Origin: Pandoraea iniqua
Lineage (GTDB): Bacteria; Pseudomonadota; Gammaproteobacteria; Burkholderiales; Burkholderiaceae
NCBI RefSeq assembly: GCF_902459685.1
Contig: NZ_CABPSF010000009.1
Location: forward strand, 62,001-126,000
DNA length: 64,000 nucleotides
Direction: 5' to 3'
Shown: positions 29,074 to 37,974 of the stretch, one piece after another
Layout of the letters: the number at the start of each line of letters is the position of its first letter
How positions within the stretch are numbered: position 1 is the stretch's first letter
Notes under the pieces: generated by a model
What the model was told of the DNA's origin: nothing
The model's database searches: none
Seen by the model: only the letters and a program-made list of their open reading frames with translations
Translations under genes and position numbers: made by a program

Positions 29074-29208
29074 GTCTTTGGGACAACTCCGCAAATTGGA
29101 GGGGTTATTCGACCCGTTTCCCCTTGACTTTGCCAACGTGTAACGGCGGTTGGGTTTGCAGGGCGAAATGCCCCGCGAACCCGCGCCACCACGTGGCGGC
29201 ACCCGTCA

Positions 29209-30279
29209 TTACACCGGCTGGCGCAGCTTCCGGCTGTGGCTATGCACTTCGTCGACGAGCGCCGCGACGTGTTCGGGCGACGTGAACTGCGAAATGCCGT
29301 GGCCGAGGTTGAAGACGTGACCGGGCGCGTTGCCATACGCATTGAGCAGACGGCGCGCTTCGGCACGAATGGCGTCGGGCGAAGCAAACAGCGCGGTCGG
29401 GTCGAAATTGCCTTGCAGTGCACAACGGTCGCCCACGCGCTTGCGCGCGGCCGCGAGGTCGACGGTCCAGTCGAGGCCGATGGCGTCGGGGCCGGTGTCG
29501 GCAATGGCCTCGAGCCACTGGCCGCCGCCCTTGGTGAACACGATGTGCGGAATGCGCGCGCCGGCCCATTCACGATGCACGCCCGCGAGCGCTTTCTGCA
29601 TATACGCGAGCGAGAAGCGTTGGTAGAGGCCGTCGGCCAGCGCACCGCCCCACGTGTCGAACACCATGACGGCCTGTGCGCCCGCTTCGATCTGCGCATT
29701 CAGGTAGGCGCTGACGGCTTTGGCATTGGTCTCGAGGATGTGCGTCATCAGGTCGGGACGCTCGTACATCATCGTCTTGACCGTGCGGTAGTCGGCCGAG
29801 CCGGAGCCTTCGACCATGTAGCACGCCAGCGTCCACGGGCTGCCGGAGAAGCCGATCAGCGGCACGCGGCCTTGCAGGGCGCGGCGAATCTCGGCGACGG
29901 CGTCGAACACGTAGCGCAGGCTCTCGAGATCGGGGGCATGCAGGCGGCGCACGTCGTCTTCGGTGCGCAGCGGGCGCGCAAAGCGCGGACCTTCGCCGGC
30001 TTCGAACGACAGACCCAGACCCATGGCATCGGGAATGGTCAGGATGTCCGAGAAGAGGATTGCGGCGTCGAGCGGAAAGCGCTCAAGCGGCTGAAGCGTG
30101 ACCTCGGTCGCGTAGGCGGGGTTCTTGGCGAGCGCCAGGAAGCTGCCGGCCTTGGCGCGGGTGGCGTTGTATTCGGGCAGGTACCGGCCCGCCTGGCGCA
30201 TGAGCCAGATCGGCGTGTACTCGGTCGGCTGGCGCAGCAGGGCGCGCAGGAAAGTATCGTTTTGCAGAGCTTGGGACAC
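29209..30279 (-). CDS. hemE: Uroporphyrinogen decarboxylase
   Basis: Cytoplasmic enzyme of heme synthesis that removes four carboxyl groups from uroporphyrinogen III to give coproporphyrinogen III (356 aa). The signature [25 protein letters not shown] with its conserved Arg pair is at residues 23-47; [16 protein letters not shown] and FDTWGGAL follow; [12 protein letters not shown] and [23 protein letters not shown] close the protein. The start is a GTG at 30279 with a weak ribosome site. The many c-type cytochromes encoded in the window depend on this pathway. Confidence 0.95.
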   Translation of the reverse strand: MSQALQNDTFLRALLRQPTEYTPIWLMRQAGRYLPEYNATRAKAGSFLALAKNPAYATEVTLQPLERFPLDAAILFSDILTIPDAMGLGLSFEAGEGPRFARPLRTEDDVRRLHAPDLESLRYVFDAVAEIRRALQGRVPLIGFSGSPWTLACYMVEGSGSADYRTVKTMMYERPDLMTHILETNAKAVSAYLNAQIEAGAQAVMVFDTWGGALADGLYQRFSLAYMQKALAGVHREWAGARIPHIVFTKGGGQWLEAIADTGPDAIGLDWTVDLAAARKRVGDRCALQGNFDPTALFASPDAIRAEARRLLNAYGNAPGHVFNLGHGISQFTSPEHVAALVDEVHSHSRKLRQPV

Positions 30280-30574
30280 GTCGAGGCGGTGGTATCTGAA
30301 ATTTGGGCAAGCGGCTATTTTACTCGGGTATCCGGGGCCCGGACGCTTGGGGCGCTGTTATGCCGCGCATAAGTGCGCCCGTGCGGCACATCTGTTGCGT
30401 ACGGATCGATGTCGCGGGCATGCCCCGATTGGCGGCCGCCGCCACTCTCTTTACTATGGCGGCACACTTTGTGGCGCCGCTTCGGGGGTGACCTCGGAGG
30501 GCCCCGAAAGTGGTGCCAGGCACACGGTCTGCAACAGACGGATCGCCCGGAAAGATAACGATCAGGAGACAAGC

Positions 30575-31378
30575 ATGAAAGGCATGATCGCGGCCGCCTC
30601 GGTGGCCCTCATGGCAATGACGGCGCTCGCCGCCAACACCGCACAAGCCCAGTCGGCAGGCGCTGCCAACACCCCCTCACGGCTCGACGAGATCGTGAAG
30701 TCGGGCACGCTGCGGGCCTGCGCCACCGGCGACTACAAGCCCTATTCGTATAAGCGCCCGGACGGTCAGTTCGAAGGCATCGACATGGATCTGGTCGCCT
30801 CGCTCGCGAAGTCGCTCGGTGTGAAGCCGGAAATCGTGCCGACCAGCTGGCCCAAGCTGATGGACGATTTCACGGCAGGTAAGTGCGACATCGTGGTGGG
30901 CGGCGTGTCGGTCACGCTCGATCGCGCCCGCAAGGCTTACTACAGCCGAGTCGTGATGGTGGACGGCAAGTCGCCGATCGTGCGCTGCGCCGACGTGGCG
31001 AAGTACCAGACGCTCACCGATCTGAACAAGCCGAGCACGCGCGTCATCGCGAACCCGGGCGGCACGAACGAACGCTTTGCCCGTCAGTTTCTGCCCAATG
31101 CCACGCTCACGATTTATCCGGACAACGTGACGATCTTCCAACAGATCGCCGACGGGAAAGCCGACGTGATGGTGACCGATTCCTCGGAAACGCTGCTCCA
31201 GCACAAGTTGAATCCGGCGCTCTGCCCGGTGAACCCCGACAAGCCGCTGCAATTCGGCGAGAAAGCCTACCTGCTGCCGCGTGGCGACGATGTCTTCAAG
31301 AACTACGTCGATCAGTGGCTGAATCTGGCTCAGAAAACGGGCGAGTATCAGGCGGTGGTGGATAAGTGGCTGAAGTGA
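30575..31378 (+). CDS. pheC: Periplasmic cyclohexadienyl dehydratase-like protein (PheC type)
   Basis: 267 aa with a Sec signal peptide (residues 1-25, ending AQA). The fold is the amino-acid binding protein type SBP_bac_3, but the sequence follows Pseudomonas PheC closely: RLDEIVKSGTLRACATGDYKPYSY, VPTSWPKLMDDF, NPGGTNERFARQFLP, YPDNVTIFQQIADGKADVMVTDSSE and EKAYLLPRGDD. PheC converts prephenate to phenylpyruvate and arogenate to phenylalanine in the periplasm; the Glu in VTDSSE aligns with its catalytic acid. AGGAGAC precedes the ATG. An uncharacterised amino-acid binding protein is the alternative, but no transporter genes are adjacent. Confidence 0.78.
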   Translation: MKGMIAAASVALMAMTALAANTAQAQSAGAANTPSRLDEIVKSGTLRACATGDYKPYSYKRPDGQFEGIDMDLVASLAKSLGVKPEIVPTSWPKLMDDFTAGKCDIVVGGVSVTLDRARKAYYSRVVMVDGKSPIVRCADVAKYQTLTDLNKPSTRVIANPGGTNERFARQFLPNATLTIYPDNVTIFQQIADGKADVMVTDSSETLLQHKLNPALCPVNPDKPLQFGEKAYLLPRGDDVFKNYVDQWLNLAQKTGEYQAVVDKWLK

Positions 31379-31379
31379 G

Positions 31380-31413
31380 CTGAATCAGCCCACTTCTTGA
31401 GGCGCTGATTCAG
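31380..31413 (+). terminator. Hairpin after pheC-like gene
   Basis: CTGAATCAGC (31380-31389) pairs with GCTGATTCAG (31404-31413) right after the stop codon. Only TTC follows, so termination strength is uncertain; the esterase gene converges on it. Confidence 0.55.
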
Positions 31414-31431
31414 TTCACCAATTCTGCCTAC

Positions 31432-32364
31432 TTAACCCAGCCAATCGCGCAGACGCTGCGCGGCGTCATGCATCACCAGTCTCGCCTGCGGCACATACGG
31501 TTGCAGGCGAGCGAAACTATGCGTCAGTCCTGCCGCTTCGATCACCTCCGCCCGGCCACCGGACTGCGCGGCGAAGTGCGCGTACTCGACCGCTTCGTCA
31601 TGCAACGGATCGTACTCGGCGGCAATGACCAAGGTGTTCGGCAGCGGATGCTTGGGAGCCTCGGCGGTGAGATTGACCCGGACGTCGCTGTTTTTAGGTT
31701 CGGTGCCGTTCAGGAACTGCTTCCAGTACCAGCGCATTTCGTCCCGGGTCAAACCGACGCCATCCGCCAGACGCTCGTAACTCGGGGTGTCGAACCGATA
31801 CTGCACCACCGGATAAATCAACAACTGCGCGCCCACCACGCCCGGGTGCTGGTCGTTGAACCACGCGGCCGCCTGTGCCGCTAAGTGTCCACCGGCGCTG
31901 TCGCCTGCGACGGCCAATCGGTCCGGAGACACGCCCAGCCGCACGCGCTGCTCCGCCGCCCACGCCAACGCTTCGCGGGCATCGTCGACCGGGGCCGGGA
32001 ACGAATGCTCCGGCGCAAGCCGGTAATCGACGCTCAACACGGCCACATCGCCATCCTGCGCAAGAAACGCGGCCATCGTGCCGTGCGTATCCACGTCGCC
32101 AACGACCCAGCCGCCGCCGTGGAAGAACACGACGAGCGGCACTTCACGCCCGACCGGACGGTACAGCCGCGCGCGCAAATTGCGACCGGGCAACGGAATC
32201 TCGAAGGTCTCGCTGCGCAGGGCGGCGGGCAACGGGCGCAGTGCCTCGTTAGCCACCGTGGCGAAGCGGGCACGGATTTCCTGCGGACTGGGTGACCCCG
32301 ACAGCGCAGGGTACTTGCGCGCCATCAGGTCGTAGTAGGCAAGCAGATCGGCATCGATGGTCAT
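31432..32364 (-). CDS. Alpha/beta hydrolase, hormone-sensitive lipase family
   Basis: Esterase of unknown substrate, 310 aa. The oxyanion-hole motif HGGGW is near residue 81, the nucleophile elbow GDSAGG near 153, the acid in AAEYDPLHDEA near 252 and the histidine in GLTHSF near 282, which is a complete catalytic triad of the family. I chose the ATG at 32364 (MTIDADLLAYYDLMARKYP); the longer ORF adds about 70 Arg-rich residues with no family resemblance. The gene stands between PheC and a CoA-binding protein on the same strand as the latter. Confidence 0.88.
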   Translation of the reverse strand: MTIDADLLAYYDLMARKYPALSGSPSPQEIRARFATVANEALRPLPAALRSETFEIPLPGRNLRARLYRPVGREVPLVVFFHGGGWVVGDVDTHGTMAAFLAQDGDVAVLSVDYRLAPEHSFPAPVDDAREALAWAAEQRVRLGVSPDRLAVAGDSAGGHLAAQAAAWFNDQHPGVVGAQLLIYPVVQYRFDTPSYERLADGVGLTRDEMRWYWKQFLNGTEPKNSDVRVNLTAEAPKHPLPNTLVIAAEYDPLHDEAVEYAHFAAQSGGRAEVIEAAGLTHSFARLQPYVPQARLVMHDAAQRLRDWLG

Positions 32365-32441
32365 GGCAGCGGACAGTGTGTGGAGTGAACGGGAGAACGC
32401 TCGTGTGGCGTCTGGGCGGCTGATGCGTCGTCTTGAAGCGC

Positions 32442-32897
32442 TTAGGACTGACCCGCGCCGAGCATCTGCCAGCGCTGGTGTTCGATCTTGACGCAGCGAT
32501 CCATCACGACATCGAGCCCGGCCGCCAATGCCACGGCCGCCGCATCGTCGTTCTCGATACCCAACTGCATCCACAAACTGTTGGCGCCAATGGCCACGGC
32601 TTCATCCGCAATGGGCGGGATGTCGGCGCTGCGCCGGAAACAGTCGACCATCTGAATCTGCACCCCTTCGGTGCGTAGCGCATCGGCCGCCTCGGTGAGG
32701 CTGGCGTACACGGTCTCGCCCAGAATGGGCTCGCCACTGTCGGCTGCCTGCGGGTTGACCGGCACGATGCGGTACCCGTGCTGCTGCATATAGCGCGAGG
32801 TGGTGAAGCTCGGGCGGTCAGGCCGCGGCGATAAGCCCACCACCGCGATGACGCGGTCGCGCGCAAGGATCTGTGCCAGTCGTTCGATGGTTTCCAT
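32442..32897 (-). CDS. CoA-binding protein (YccU/CoA_binding_2 family)
   Basis: Small Rossmann-type protein of 151 aa. RVIAVVGLSPRPDRPSFTTSRYMQQHGYRIVPVNP is the glycine-rich nucleotide-binding start; PPIADEAVAIGANSLWMQLGIENDDAAAVALAAGLDVVMDRCVKIEH is the conserved C-terminal half. The family resembles the CoA-binding domain of succinyl-CoA synthetase but its physiological role is not established. It precedes the esterase gene by 77 bases on the same strand and may be cotranscribed. Confidence 0.85.
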   Translation of the reverse strand: METIERLAQILARDRVIAVVGLSPRPDRPSFTTSRYMQQHGYRIVPVNPQAADSGEPILGETVYASLTEAADALRTEGVQIQMVDCFRRSADIPPIADEAVAIGANSLWMQLGIENDDAAAVALAAGLDVVMDRCVKIEHQRWQMLGAGQS

Positions 32898-33184
32898 GCG
32901 GGGTCGGCCCGTCCGGCCGATGAGTCAACGGTTGGACTGCGAAGTTGGGTGGCGTTTTATGCTGCCACGCACAAAGACCGAACTTAGCACATTGACGCGG
33001 AGGACGTGAAACCGGGGCTGGCGACGGCCAAGGTGAGCGGTGTCACTCAGCGAGGTTGCCGACCGGTGGTCGGGGATGACGCGATATTAGACAAGTTACT
33101 CAGGACGACGAATCAAGTGACGAATTCGGTGTTACGCGTCAAACGCTTGCCGGACAAGGAGAGTGATGCCCATTTTCGAGGCGT

Positions 33185-33427
33185 TTTCGGGCCGAGGTGT
33201 TACAACCTGAAACACTTTGTTACCCCTCGGCCCAGACGTTTCAACCACAATGCATCTCAACGCTGAAGTGCTTATCCCCCGGTAACACAGCAGCGCGACT
33301 GTATCGGCAACGAGCGTCCCCCGGCGCGATTTGCAAGCTGGTTCGATACAGTGCTCCGAATCTGGTCTCCTCGCGCTAACCCCGTAGCGTGTGGTTTTGG
33401 CGGGCCCAAGTGTCCCGCCATTTTTTT
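33185..33427 (+). ncRNA. Candidate small RNA ending in an orphan terminator
   Basis: Two stable hairpins with perfect 9-bp arms are followed within 45 bases by an intrinsic terminator, and no protein gene lies upstream on this strand. The 5' end is uncertain; I could not identify a good promoter. I compared it by eye with 6S RNA, tmRNA, RNase P and 4.5S features and saw no match. Confidence 0.35.
33398..33427 (+). terminator. Strong orphan terminator
   Basis: TGGCGGG (33398-33404) pairs with CCCGCCA (33414-33420), followed by seven T (33421-33427). It points along the plus strand where no gene is recognised. Confidence 0.8.
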
Positions 33428-33655
33428 GTCCGCAACGTCCTACATCTTTTCTCACCCGTTCTCCGACACGCCCGCAAAACACGTGGGCACGCGCTCGTCT
33501 CGACGCGCTGAATTGCGGTATGCAAACGGTTTCTTTTGCGCTCGGTGACATCGCGCGTCACACAAATGCTTCGCCATCCGAGTGAAATTCGGAAATCGAT
33601 TTACCCCTGCGTAATTTTTCTCGGCACGTCCTTCATTGCATCACCGGTTGGGTGA

Positions 33656-34447
33656 TCAACGTGCGGCACCGCGCAACCACGGTTTGAGCCAGCCGAGGCC
33701 CGCACGCGTTTCGCCCTGCGGACGATATTCGCAACCGATCCAGCCCGCGTAACCCAACTCATCCAGCAACCGGAAGAGGAACGGATAGTTGACTTCGCCG
33801 GTGTCGGGTTCATGCCGCGCGGGCACGCCCGCGACCTGCACGTGCCCGATATTCGCAATGTGCTGGCGTAACTTCATCGCGAGGTCGCCTTCGACGATCT
33901 GGCAGTGATACGCGTCGAATTGCACTTTGAGGTTGCTGGCGCCGACTTCCTGACGAATGGCCTGCGCCTGATCCTGACGTGTGAGGAAGTAGCGCGGGAA
34001 GTCTCGTGGGTTGATCGGCTCGATCAGGATGGTCACGCCGTGGGCCGCTGCTTGTCCGGCGGCATAGGCGAGGTTGTCCAGATAGACGGCGCGGCATTGC
34101 TCGGGTGACTGCGACGCGTCGGGGCAGCCCGCCATCACGTGCAACTGGCGGCAGCCGAGCGTGTCGGCGTAGTCGAGTGCGAGTTCGAGACCGTCGCGAA
34201 ACTGGGCTTCGCGCCCCGGCAGCGCGGCGAGACCGCGCTCGCCGCTGGCCCAATCGCCGCCCGGGGTATTGAAGAGCACTTGTGTGAGGCCGGCGTCGTC
34301 GAGTCGCGCGCGTACTTCGTTGGCCGGGTGCTCATAGGGAAACAGGCATTCCACCCCACGGAAGCCATCGGCGGCGGCCTCGCGGAAACGTTCCAGAAAC
34401 GGGACTTCCTGATAGAGCAGGGTCAGGTTCGCAGCAAATCGCGGCAT
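33656..34447 (-). CDS. hyi: Hydroxypyruvate isomerase / 2-oxo-tetronate isomerase
   Basis: TIM-barrel sugar isomerase of the xylose isomerase-like family, 263 aa. Characteristic segments are [76 protein letters not shown] (metal-ligand Glu), and [15 protein letters not shown]. It interconverts hydroxypyruvate and tartronate semialdehyde, or the C4 analogue in OtnI. GGAGAG precedes the ATG. Neither glyoxylate carboligase nor tartronate semialdehyde reductase genes are near, so the pathway cannot be fixed from context. Confidence 0.9.
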   Translation of the reverse strand: MPRFAANLTLLYQEVPFLERFREAAADGFRGVECLFPYEHPANEVRARLDDAGLTQVLFNTPGGDWASGERGLAALPGREAQFRDGLELALDYADTLGCRQLHVMAGCPDASQSPEQCRAVYLDNLAYAAGQAAAHGVTILIEPINPRDFPRYFLTRQDQAQAIRQEVGASNLKVQFDAYHCQIVEGDLAMKLRQHIANIGHVQVAGVPARHEPDTGEVNYPFLFRLLDELGYAGWIGCEYRPQGETRAGLGWLKPWLRGAAR

Positions 34448-34497
34448 GGTCAGACTCTCCGTCGCGTGAAGCGGATGGGCATATGCCCGTCACGATA

Positions 34498-35028
34498 TCA
34501 CTGGCCGTCGACCTGAGGCGCGGCCACGCTGCGAACCTGAAAGCGGCCGTCGTTGTTGAATAGCCATGTCTCGACGGCGCGCACCCGGCCGCTGCTGTCG
34601 ACCAGCGCACGGCTTGGCGCCGGCAACGGACTCGCCCGGCGCAGGCTCGCCACGGCAATGCGCTCGGCCTCGTGATCGCCGTTGCTGCGATAAAGGAGCA
34701 CCTGCGTGATGTTGCCGTTGCGATCGACCCAGTATTCCAGCGACACGACGGAGCGCAGCATCGGCTGCGGATTGCCCGGGGTGATCTGCTTCGCGTTGAC
34801 CTCGGTCACGCGTTGCGCGGCGGCGATCTTGTATTGTTCGAGCGCGGTGAGCGGCACGTTGCCGGGCGTGAAGTTGAGGATGAGCGGCGATTTGGGGGCG
34901 AAGTCGGGATTGGCGCAACCGGTCAGCATCGCGAGGCTGCCGATCACGCTGGCAATCAGTCCCCGGCCGACGGCTCGCCGGCAAGGTGCGCAACAGGGGT
35001 GCGCACTGGGAGAAGATTCGATTTTCAT
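34498..35028 (-). CDS. TonB C-terminal-like lipoprotein
   Basis: 176 aa. The N-terminus is basic and hydrophobic and contains a lipobox, AMLTGC, so the mature protein is predicted to be lipid-anchored. The body (about residues 80-150: SLEYWVDRNGNITQVLLYRSNGDHEAERIAVASLRRASPLPAP) has the shape of a TonB/TolA C-terminal domain, with the usual V-D-x-x-G-x-I-x-x-V-x-x-x-x-S motif, but no long proline-rich spanner or membrane anchor helix. AGGAGAC precedes the ATG. Role unknown; probably a periplasmic or outer-membrane envelope protein. Confidence 0.72.
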   Translation of the reverse strand: MKIESSPSAHPCCAPCRRAVGRGLIASVIGSLAMLTGCANPDFAPKSPLILNFTPGNVPLTALEQYKIAAAQRVTEVNAKQITPGNPQPMLRSVVSLEYWVDRNGNITQVLLYRSNGDHEAERIAVASLRRASPLPAPSRALVDSSGRVRAVETWLFNNDGRFQVRSVAAPQVDGQ

Positions 35029-35172
35029 GGGCGTCTCCTGCCAAATCAGCGACGCTTCTTTGTCTTGCCACGTCCTGCTCACGTTCTGCTATCCGATGGC
35101 CGCCGCAAACGCGATATTCAAACCTTCAAACCTTGATGCCCGCGACGGCCATCGTGAATCACCTGCGCCTAC

Positions 35173-36420
35173 TTAGTGCGGCCGGGTGCCGAACGACCAG
35201 TTCGGCATCAGCGTGTTGGACGGCAGATTCTCATCCTGCAATTTGCGCGCCGTCTCGATGCCGGCGACCGGCAAGCCGGTGGGATCGAGCAGCCCGATCT
35301 GCACCAGCACGCTCGCCTGATCCCAATAGATATGCTCGTGCTCGAGCTTGCCGCCGCGAAATCGCACGATGGCTACCAGCGGAATCTCGACACGGCGTCC
35401 GGTCGGCGCCACACCCGGCAGCATCCAGTCGACCGGCGTCGTGTGCGTGAAGCAGAACAATAGTTCGTCGACTAGTTGGGTCGCGCCGATGGTGCGCGAG
35501 ATCGGCACCAGCTTGGTATCCGGCGGGTTGCTGTTGACGAAGTGATTGCGATAGAAGTGCGCGAGTTGCTGGTGACCGACCCCGCCCGTCATCGTGGGGA
35601 TGTGATTGACGTAGGGCTCGTCGACCATGGTCTTCATCAGCGGATCGATCTCGCGGATGGCGAATTCGTACGCGCAGTGCGTTTCCCAAAGGGAGGCGAA
35701 ATCGAAGTGCGGACCGATGACCCGGCGCAGCGCGCCGATGGTGCGCTGGTGCGCAAGCTGATTCGCCGACCGGTTGAAGTGCTCGCCGGGCCGGGCAAAT
35801 GCGTGATCGGCGTCGGGGTACGTATAGAGGGTGACGTTGGGGTGTTCGCCCAGCTTGGCGTTGAGTGTCTCGCGAACTTCGGCCGGGGCATATTTGTCGA
35901 GTTCGGCAATATGCAGCACGAGCGGCGGATGGTCGCCGGCGAGTTCTTCCACATGCTGTTCCAGCCCGACGCCGTAGTAACCCACGGCGACATCGGCGCT
36001 GGTGCGCGTGACGGAGAGTGCGGCGAGTTTGCCGCCGAGGCAATAGCCGACGACACCGACACCGCCCACGCATTCGGGCAGTGCGCGCACGGCATCGACG
36101 GTTGCGCCCACGTCTTCCATGCCGAGATCGACGTCGAAGCTCTGGAATAGCGCAAACGCCCGCTGCCAGCCACCCGGTGAGTAGTCGAGTTCGATGCCCG
36201 GCTCGATGCGCCAGAACAGGTCGGGGGCGAGTACGACGTAGCCCTCTTCGGCGTAGCGGTCGGCAAGTTCGCGGATGTGCGCGTTCACGCCGAAAATCTC
36301 CTGACATAGCACCAGGCCCGGGCCCTTGTTGTTGCCGCCCTTGCTCGCGTCGGGTAAGGCGAGATACGCCTGAAAGGTCTTGCCGTCGCGCGACTCGATG
36401 CTGATGAAGCGTCCTGCCAT
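35173..36420 (-). CDS. Dienelactone hydrolase fused to an NTF2-like domain
   Basis: 415 aa in two parts. Residues 1-230 are a dienelactone hydrolase: catalytic Cys in VVGYCLGGKLAAL near 126, Glu in LCQEIFG, Asp near 175, His in DADHAFARPGEHFN near 207. Dienelactone hydrolases open the lactone formed in chlorocatechol degradation, but many paralogues have other substrates. Residues about 240-415 look like a SnoaL/NTF2-type domain (HFYRNHFVNSNPPDTKLVPISRTIGATQLVDELLFCFTHT...RRVEIPLVAIVRFRGGKLEHEHIYWDQASVLVQIGLLDP). AGGAGAC precedes the ATG. No aromatic catabolism genes are near. The fusion is clear; function is not. Confidence 0.82.
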   Translation of the reverse strand: MAGRFISIESRDGKTFQAYLALPDASKGGNNKGPGLVLCQEIFGVNAHIRELADRYAEEGYVVLAPDLFWRIEPGIELDYSPGGWQRAFALFQSFDVDLGMEDVGATVDAVRALPECVGGVGVVGYCLGGKLAALSVTRTSADVAVGYYGVGLEQHVEELAGDHPPLVLHIAELDKYAPAEVRETLNAKLGEHPNVTLYTYPDADHAFARPGEHFNRSANQLAHQRTIGALRRVIGPHFDFASLWETHCAYEFAIREIDPLMKTMVDEPYVNHIPTMTGGVGHQQLAHFYRNHFVNSNPPDTKLVPISRTIGATQLVDELLFCFTHTTPVDWMLPGVAPTGRRVEIPLVAIVRFRGGKLEHEHIYWDQASVLVQIGLLDPTGLPVAGIETARKLQDENLPSNTLMPNWSFGTRPH

Positions 36421-36758
36421 GTCACTGTCTCCTGAGGGGCCGGATCGTCCCGCAGACAGCGCTCATCGCCTAGCTTAGGCGGTGCACGCGCGCTGCGCCG
36501 CGCGGTAAACCCGCAGCGGTGCGGCCGGGCGCGCCACTGTGCCGGTCAGAGGCAAGGGTCGGGCGCTGCCGTCGGTTCGATACGCGGACATTACGGTGAA
36601 GTTGCGGGGTAACAATCAGGTGATGCGGATCAGTTACTGCGGGTCAGTTACTGGGTCTGTGCTGTGACCTCAGTAGCGGCATTCGACGATACCATGCATA
36701 CTCGGAGCGCACGTTCGAAGGGTGAACGTTTGCCCGTTTTTGACGCATTGGAGTAACC
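36421..36758. other. DLH-arsC intergenic region
   Basis: 338 bases between divergently transcribed genes. The only structure I see is a pair of 14-base direct repeats at 36625-36652, GCGGRTCAGTTACT twice in tandem with one mismatch, about 110 bases before the ArsC start. Confidence 0.45.
36625..36652. repeat. Tandem 14-bp direct repeat
   Basis: GCGGATCAGTTACT and GCGGGTCAGTTACT are adjacent. They lie upstream of the ArsC-like gene and could be a regulator binding site; two half-sites spaced 14 bases are not a full helical repeat, so this is uncertain. Confidence 0.5.
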
Positions 36759-37115
36759 ATGATTACCGTGTATCACAACCCGCGCTGCTCGAAGTCGCGC
36801 GAAGCGCTGGCGCTGGTGGAAGGCTCGCCAGCCGTGGGCGGCAGCGATCTGCAAATCATCGAATATCTGAAGACACCGCCGAAGGCGGCAGAACTCAAGC
36901 GCCTGCAAAAACTGCTGGGCGTGCCCGTGCGCGAAATGATTCGCAGCAACGAGACGGAGTACACGGAATTGGGGCTGTCGGACAAAGAGTTGACCGACGA
37001 TGAGTTGCTGGCGGCGATCGCGAAGCATCCGAAGCTGCTGCAACGGCCCATCGTCGTCAACGGCGACAAGGCCGTGATCGCTCGTCCGCCGGAACTGGCG
37101 AACGAGGTGCTGTAA
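36759..37115 (+). CDS. arsC: Arsenate reductase, glutaredoxin-linked (ArsC/YffB family)
   Basis: 118 aa thioredoxin-fold protein. Cys10 sits in YHNPRCSKSREAL, the active-site loop of glutathione/glutaredoxin-type arsenate reductases; the EYLKTPPKAAELKRL and HPKLLQRPIVVNGDKAVIARPPE segments with the substrate-binding arginines follow. TTGGAG precedes the ATG. No arsR, arsB or acr3 gene is adjacent, so it is an isolated reductase and may be of the broader ArsC family. Confidence 0.87.
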   Translation: MITVYHNPRCSKSREALALVEGSPAVGGSDLQIIEYLKTPPKAAELKRLQKLLGVPVREMIRSNETEYTELGLSDKELTDDELLAAIAKHPKLLQRPIVVNGDKAVIARPPELANEVL

Positions 37116-37206
37116 GTGCGATTTAAGGACGAGGGGTCTTAGGTCAGCTAAGTCGGCTAAGTCGGCAGGAGGGGGCGAGGCCCCCGCAGCGCGGCGGCGC
37201 AATGAC

Positions 37207-37974
37207 TCAACGTTGCGCCGTACTGTCCTTCTCCGGGCCAGCCTCGGCGGCCGGGGCTTCGGTCGATTCAGCCGCCGCTGCTGCCGCTTGTGCCGCCGCC
37301 GAGCCGAACACCGGCTTATCAGCATTGGCCGTCAACCCGGCGCCCTGCCATTCGGGCAACGCGGCCAGCGTCTTCTGCTGTTCGCGCAGCTCCGCCAGCA
37401 TGTTGCAGAAGAGGGCGCCTTGTTCGAGTGCGTCGTCGAGCGCCACGTGCGTGTGCGGCAGCGGGTCGAGCCACACCTGCGGCAAACGCGGCTTGATGCA
37501 CTTGCGATACGGCATGCCCGTCATCGCAAACGCCAGCGTCTTGATGTCGAGTGCCGACCACGAGAACGGGCAACGGCCGACAAAACGCATCATGTACCAG
37601 AACATGAACGTGAAATCGAACCCCGCCGGGTACGCAACGAACACCGGCTTGCCCGGCAACTTCTCCACCCACTTCACGTACGCCTTCAATGCCTTGGCCG
37701 GATCTTCCGGATCGATACGGCAGGCTGCCCACGCTTCGGGTTCGGTCTTCCACCACTTCATCGTGAGCGGATGGCCCTTGGCGTCGGGCAAAAATTCCAG
37801 ATTCGCGCTGAAGGTGCCGATCAGTTCCTTGTCGGCCGTGTAGGCCGCCGAGGCAAAGCTCAGCATCGAGTGCGGGCCGGGAATCGGACCGTCGGCCTCG
37901 ACGTCGGTGCTGACAAAAATCTCTTCGTCGACGGGGATGATGCGCGACGGCACGCGGGAGACGGCGGTGCTCAT
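37207..37974 (-). CDS. DEDD-family 3'-5' exonuclease
   Basis: 255 aa. Residues about 20-30 ([14 protein letters not shown]) give the D-x-E of the first exonuclease motif; [13 protein letters not shown] gives the second Asp; [14 protein letters not shown] gives the third with the preceding histidine region. Such proteins trim RNA or DNA ends. The C-terminal 50 residues are Ala/Glu-rich and probably disordered. Its ATG overlaps the stop of the upstream metallo-beta-lactamase gene (ATGA), so the two are translationally coupled. Confidence 0.8.
   Translation of the reverse strand: MSTAVSRVPSRIIPVDEEIFVSTDVEADGPIPGPHSMLSFASAAYTADKELIGTFSANLEFLPDAKGHPLTMKWWKTEPEAWAACRIDPEDPAKALKAYVKWVEKLPGKPVFVAYPAGFDFTFMFWYMMRFVGRCPFSWSALDIKTLAFAMTGMPYRKCIKPRLPQVWLDPLPHTHVALDDALEQGALFCNMLAELREQQKTLAALPEWQGAGLTANADKPVFGSAAAQAAAAAAESTEAPAAEAGPEKDSTAQR

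Larger units (their letters stand above)
28814..29208. other. priA-hemE gap with DnaA boxes
   Basis: 395 bases without a gene, clearly AT-richer than its surroundings. It contains TTATCCACA on the minus strand (28886-28894), TTATGCACA on the minus strand (29065-29073), both matching the DnaA-box consensus TTATNCACA, and an AT-rich palindrome at 28978-28994. A further near-miss, AATCCCCACA, overlaps 28908-28919 on the minus strand. It includes the priA 5' region and hemE 3' region. Confidence 0.5.
32898..33655. other. 758-bp gap with structured elements
   Basis: No convincing protein gene on either strand; ORFs here lack ribosome sites and have no recognisable motifs. On the plus strand it has three hairpins in a row: arms GGGCCGAGG/CCTCGGCCC (33189-33233), ACTGTATCG/CGATACAGT (33298-33352), and a strong terminator (33398-33427). 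That is the pattern of a small RNA gene. The remainder serves the divergent starts nearby. Confidence 0.5.

Noticed and set aside
33132-33551. 139-aa ORF on the minus strand in the 758-bp gap
   Set aside because: Overlaps hairpins and the strong terminator, has no motif or ribosome site and unusual composition.
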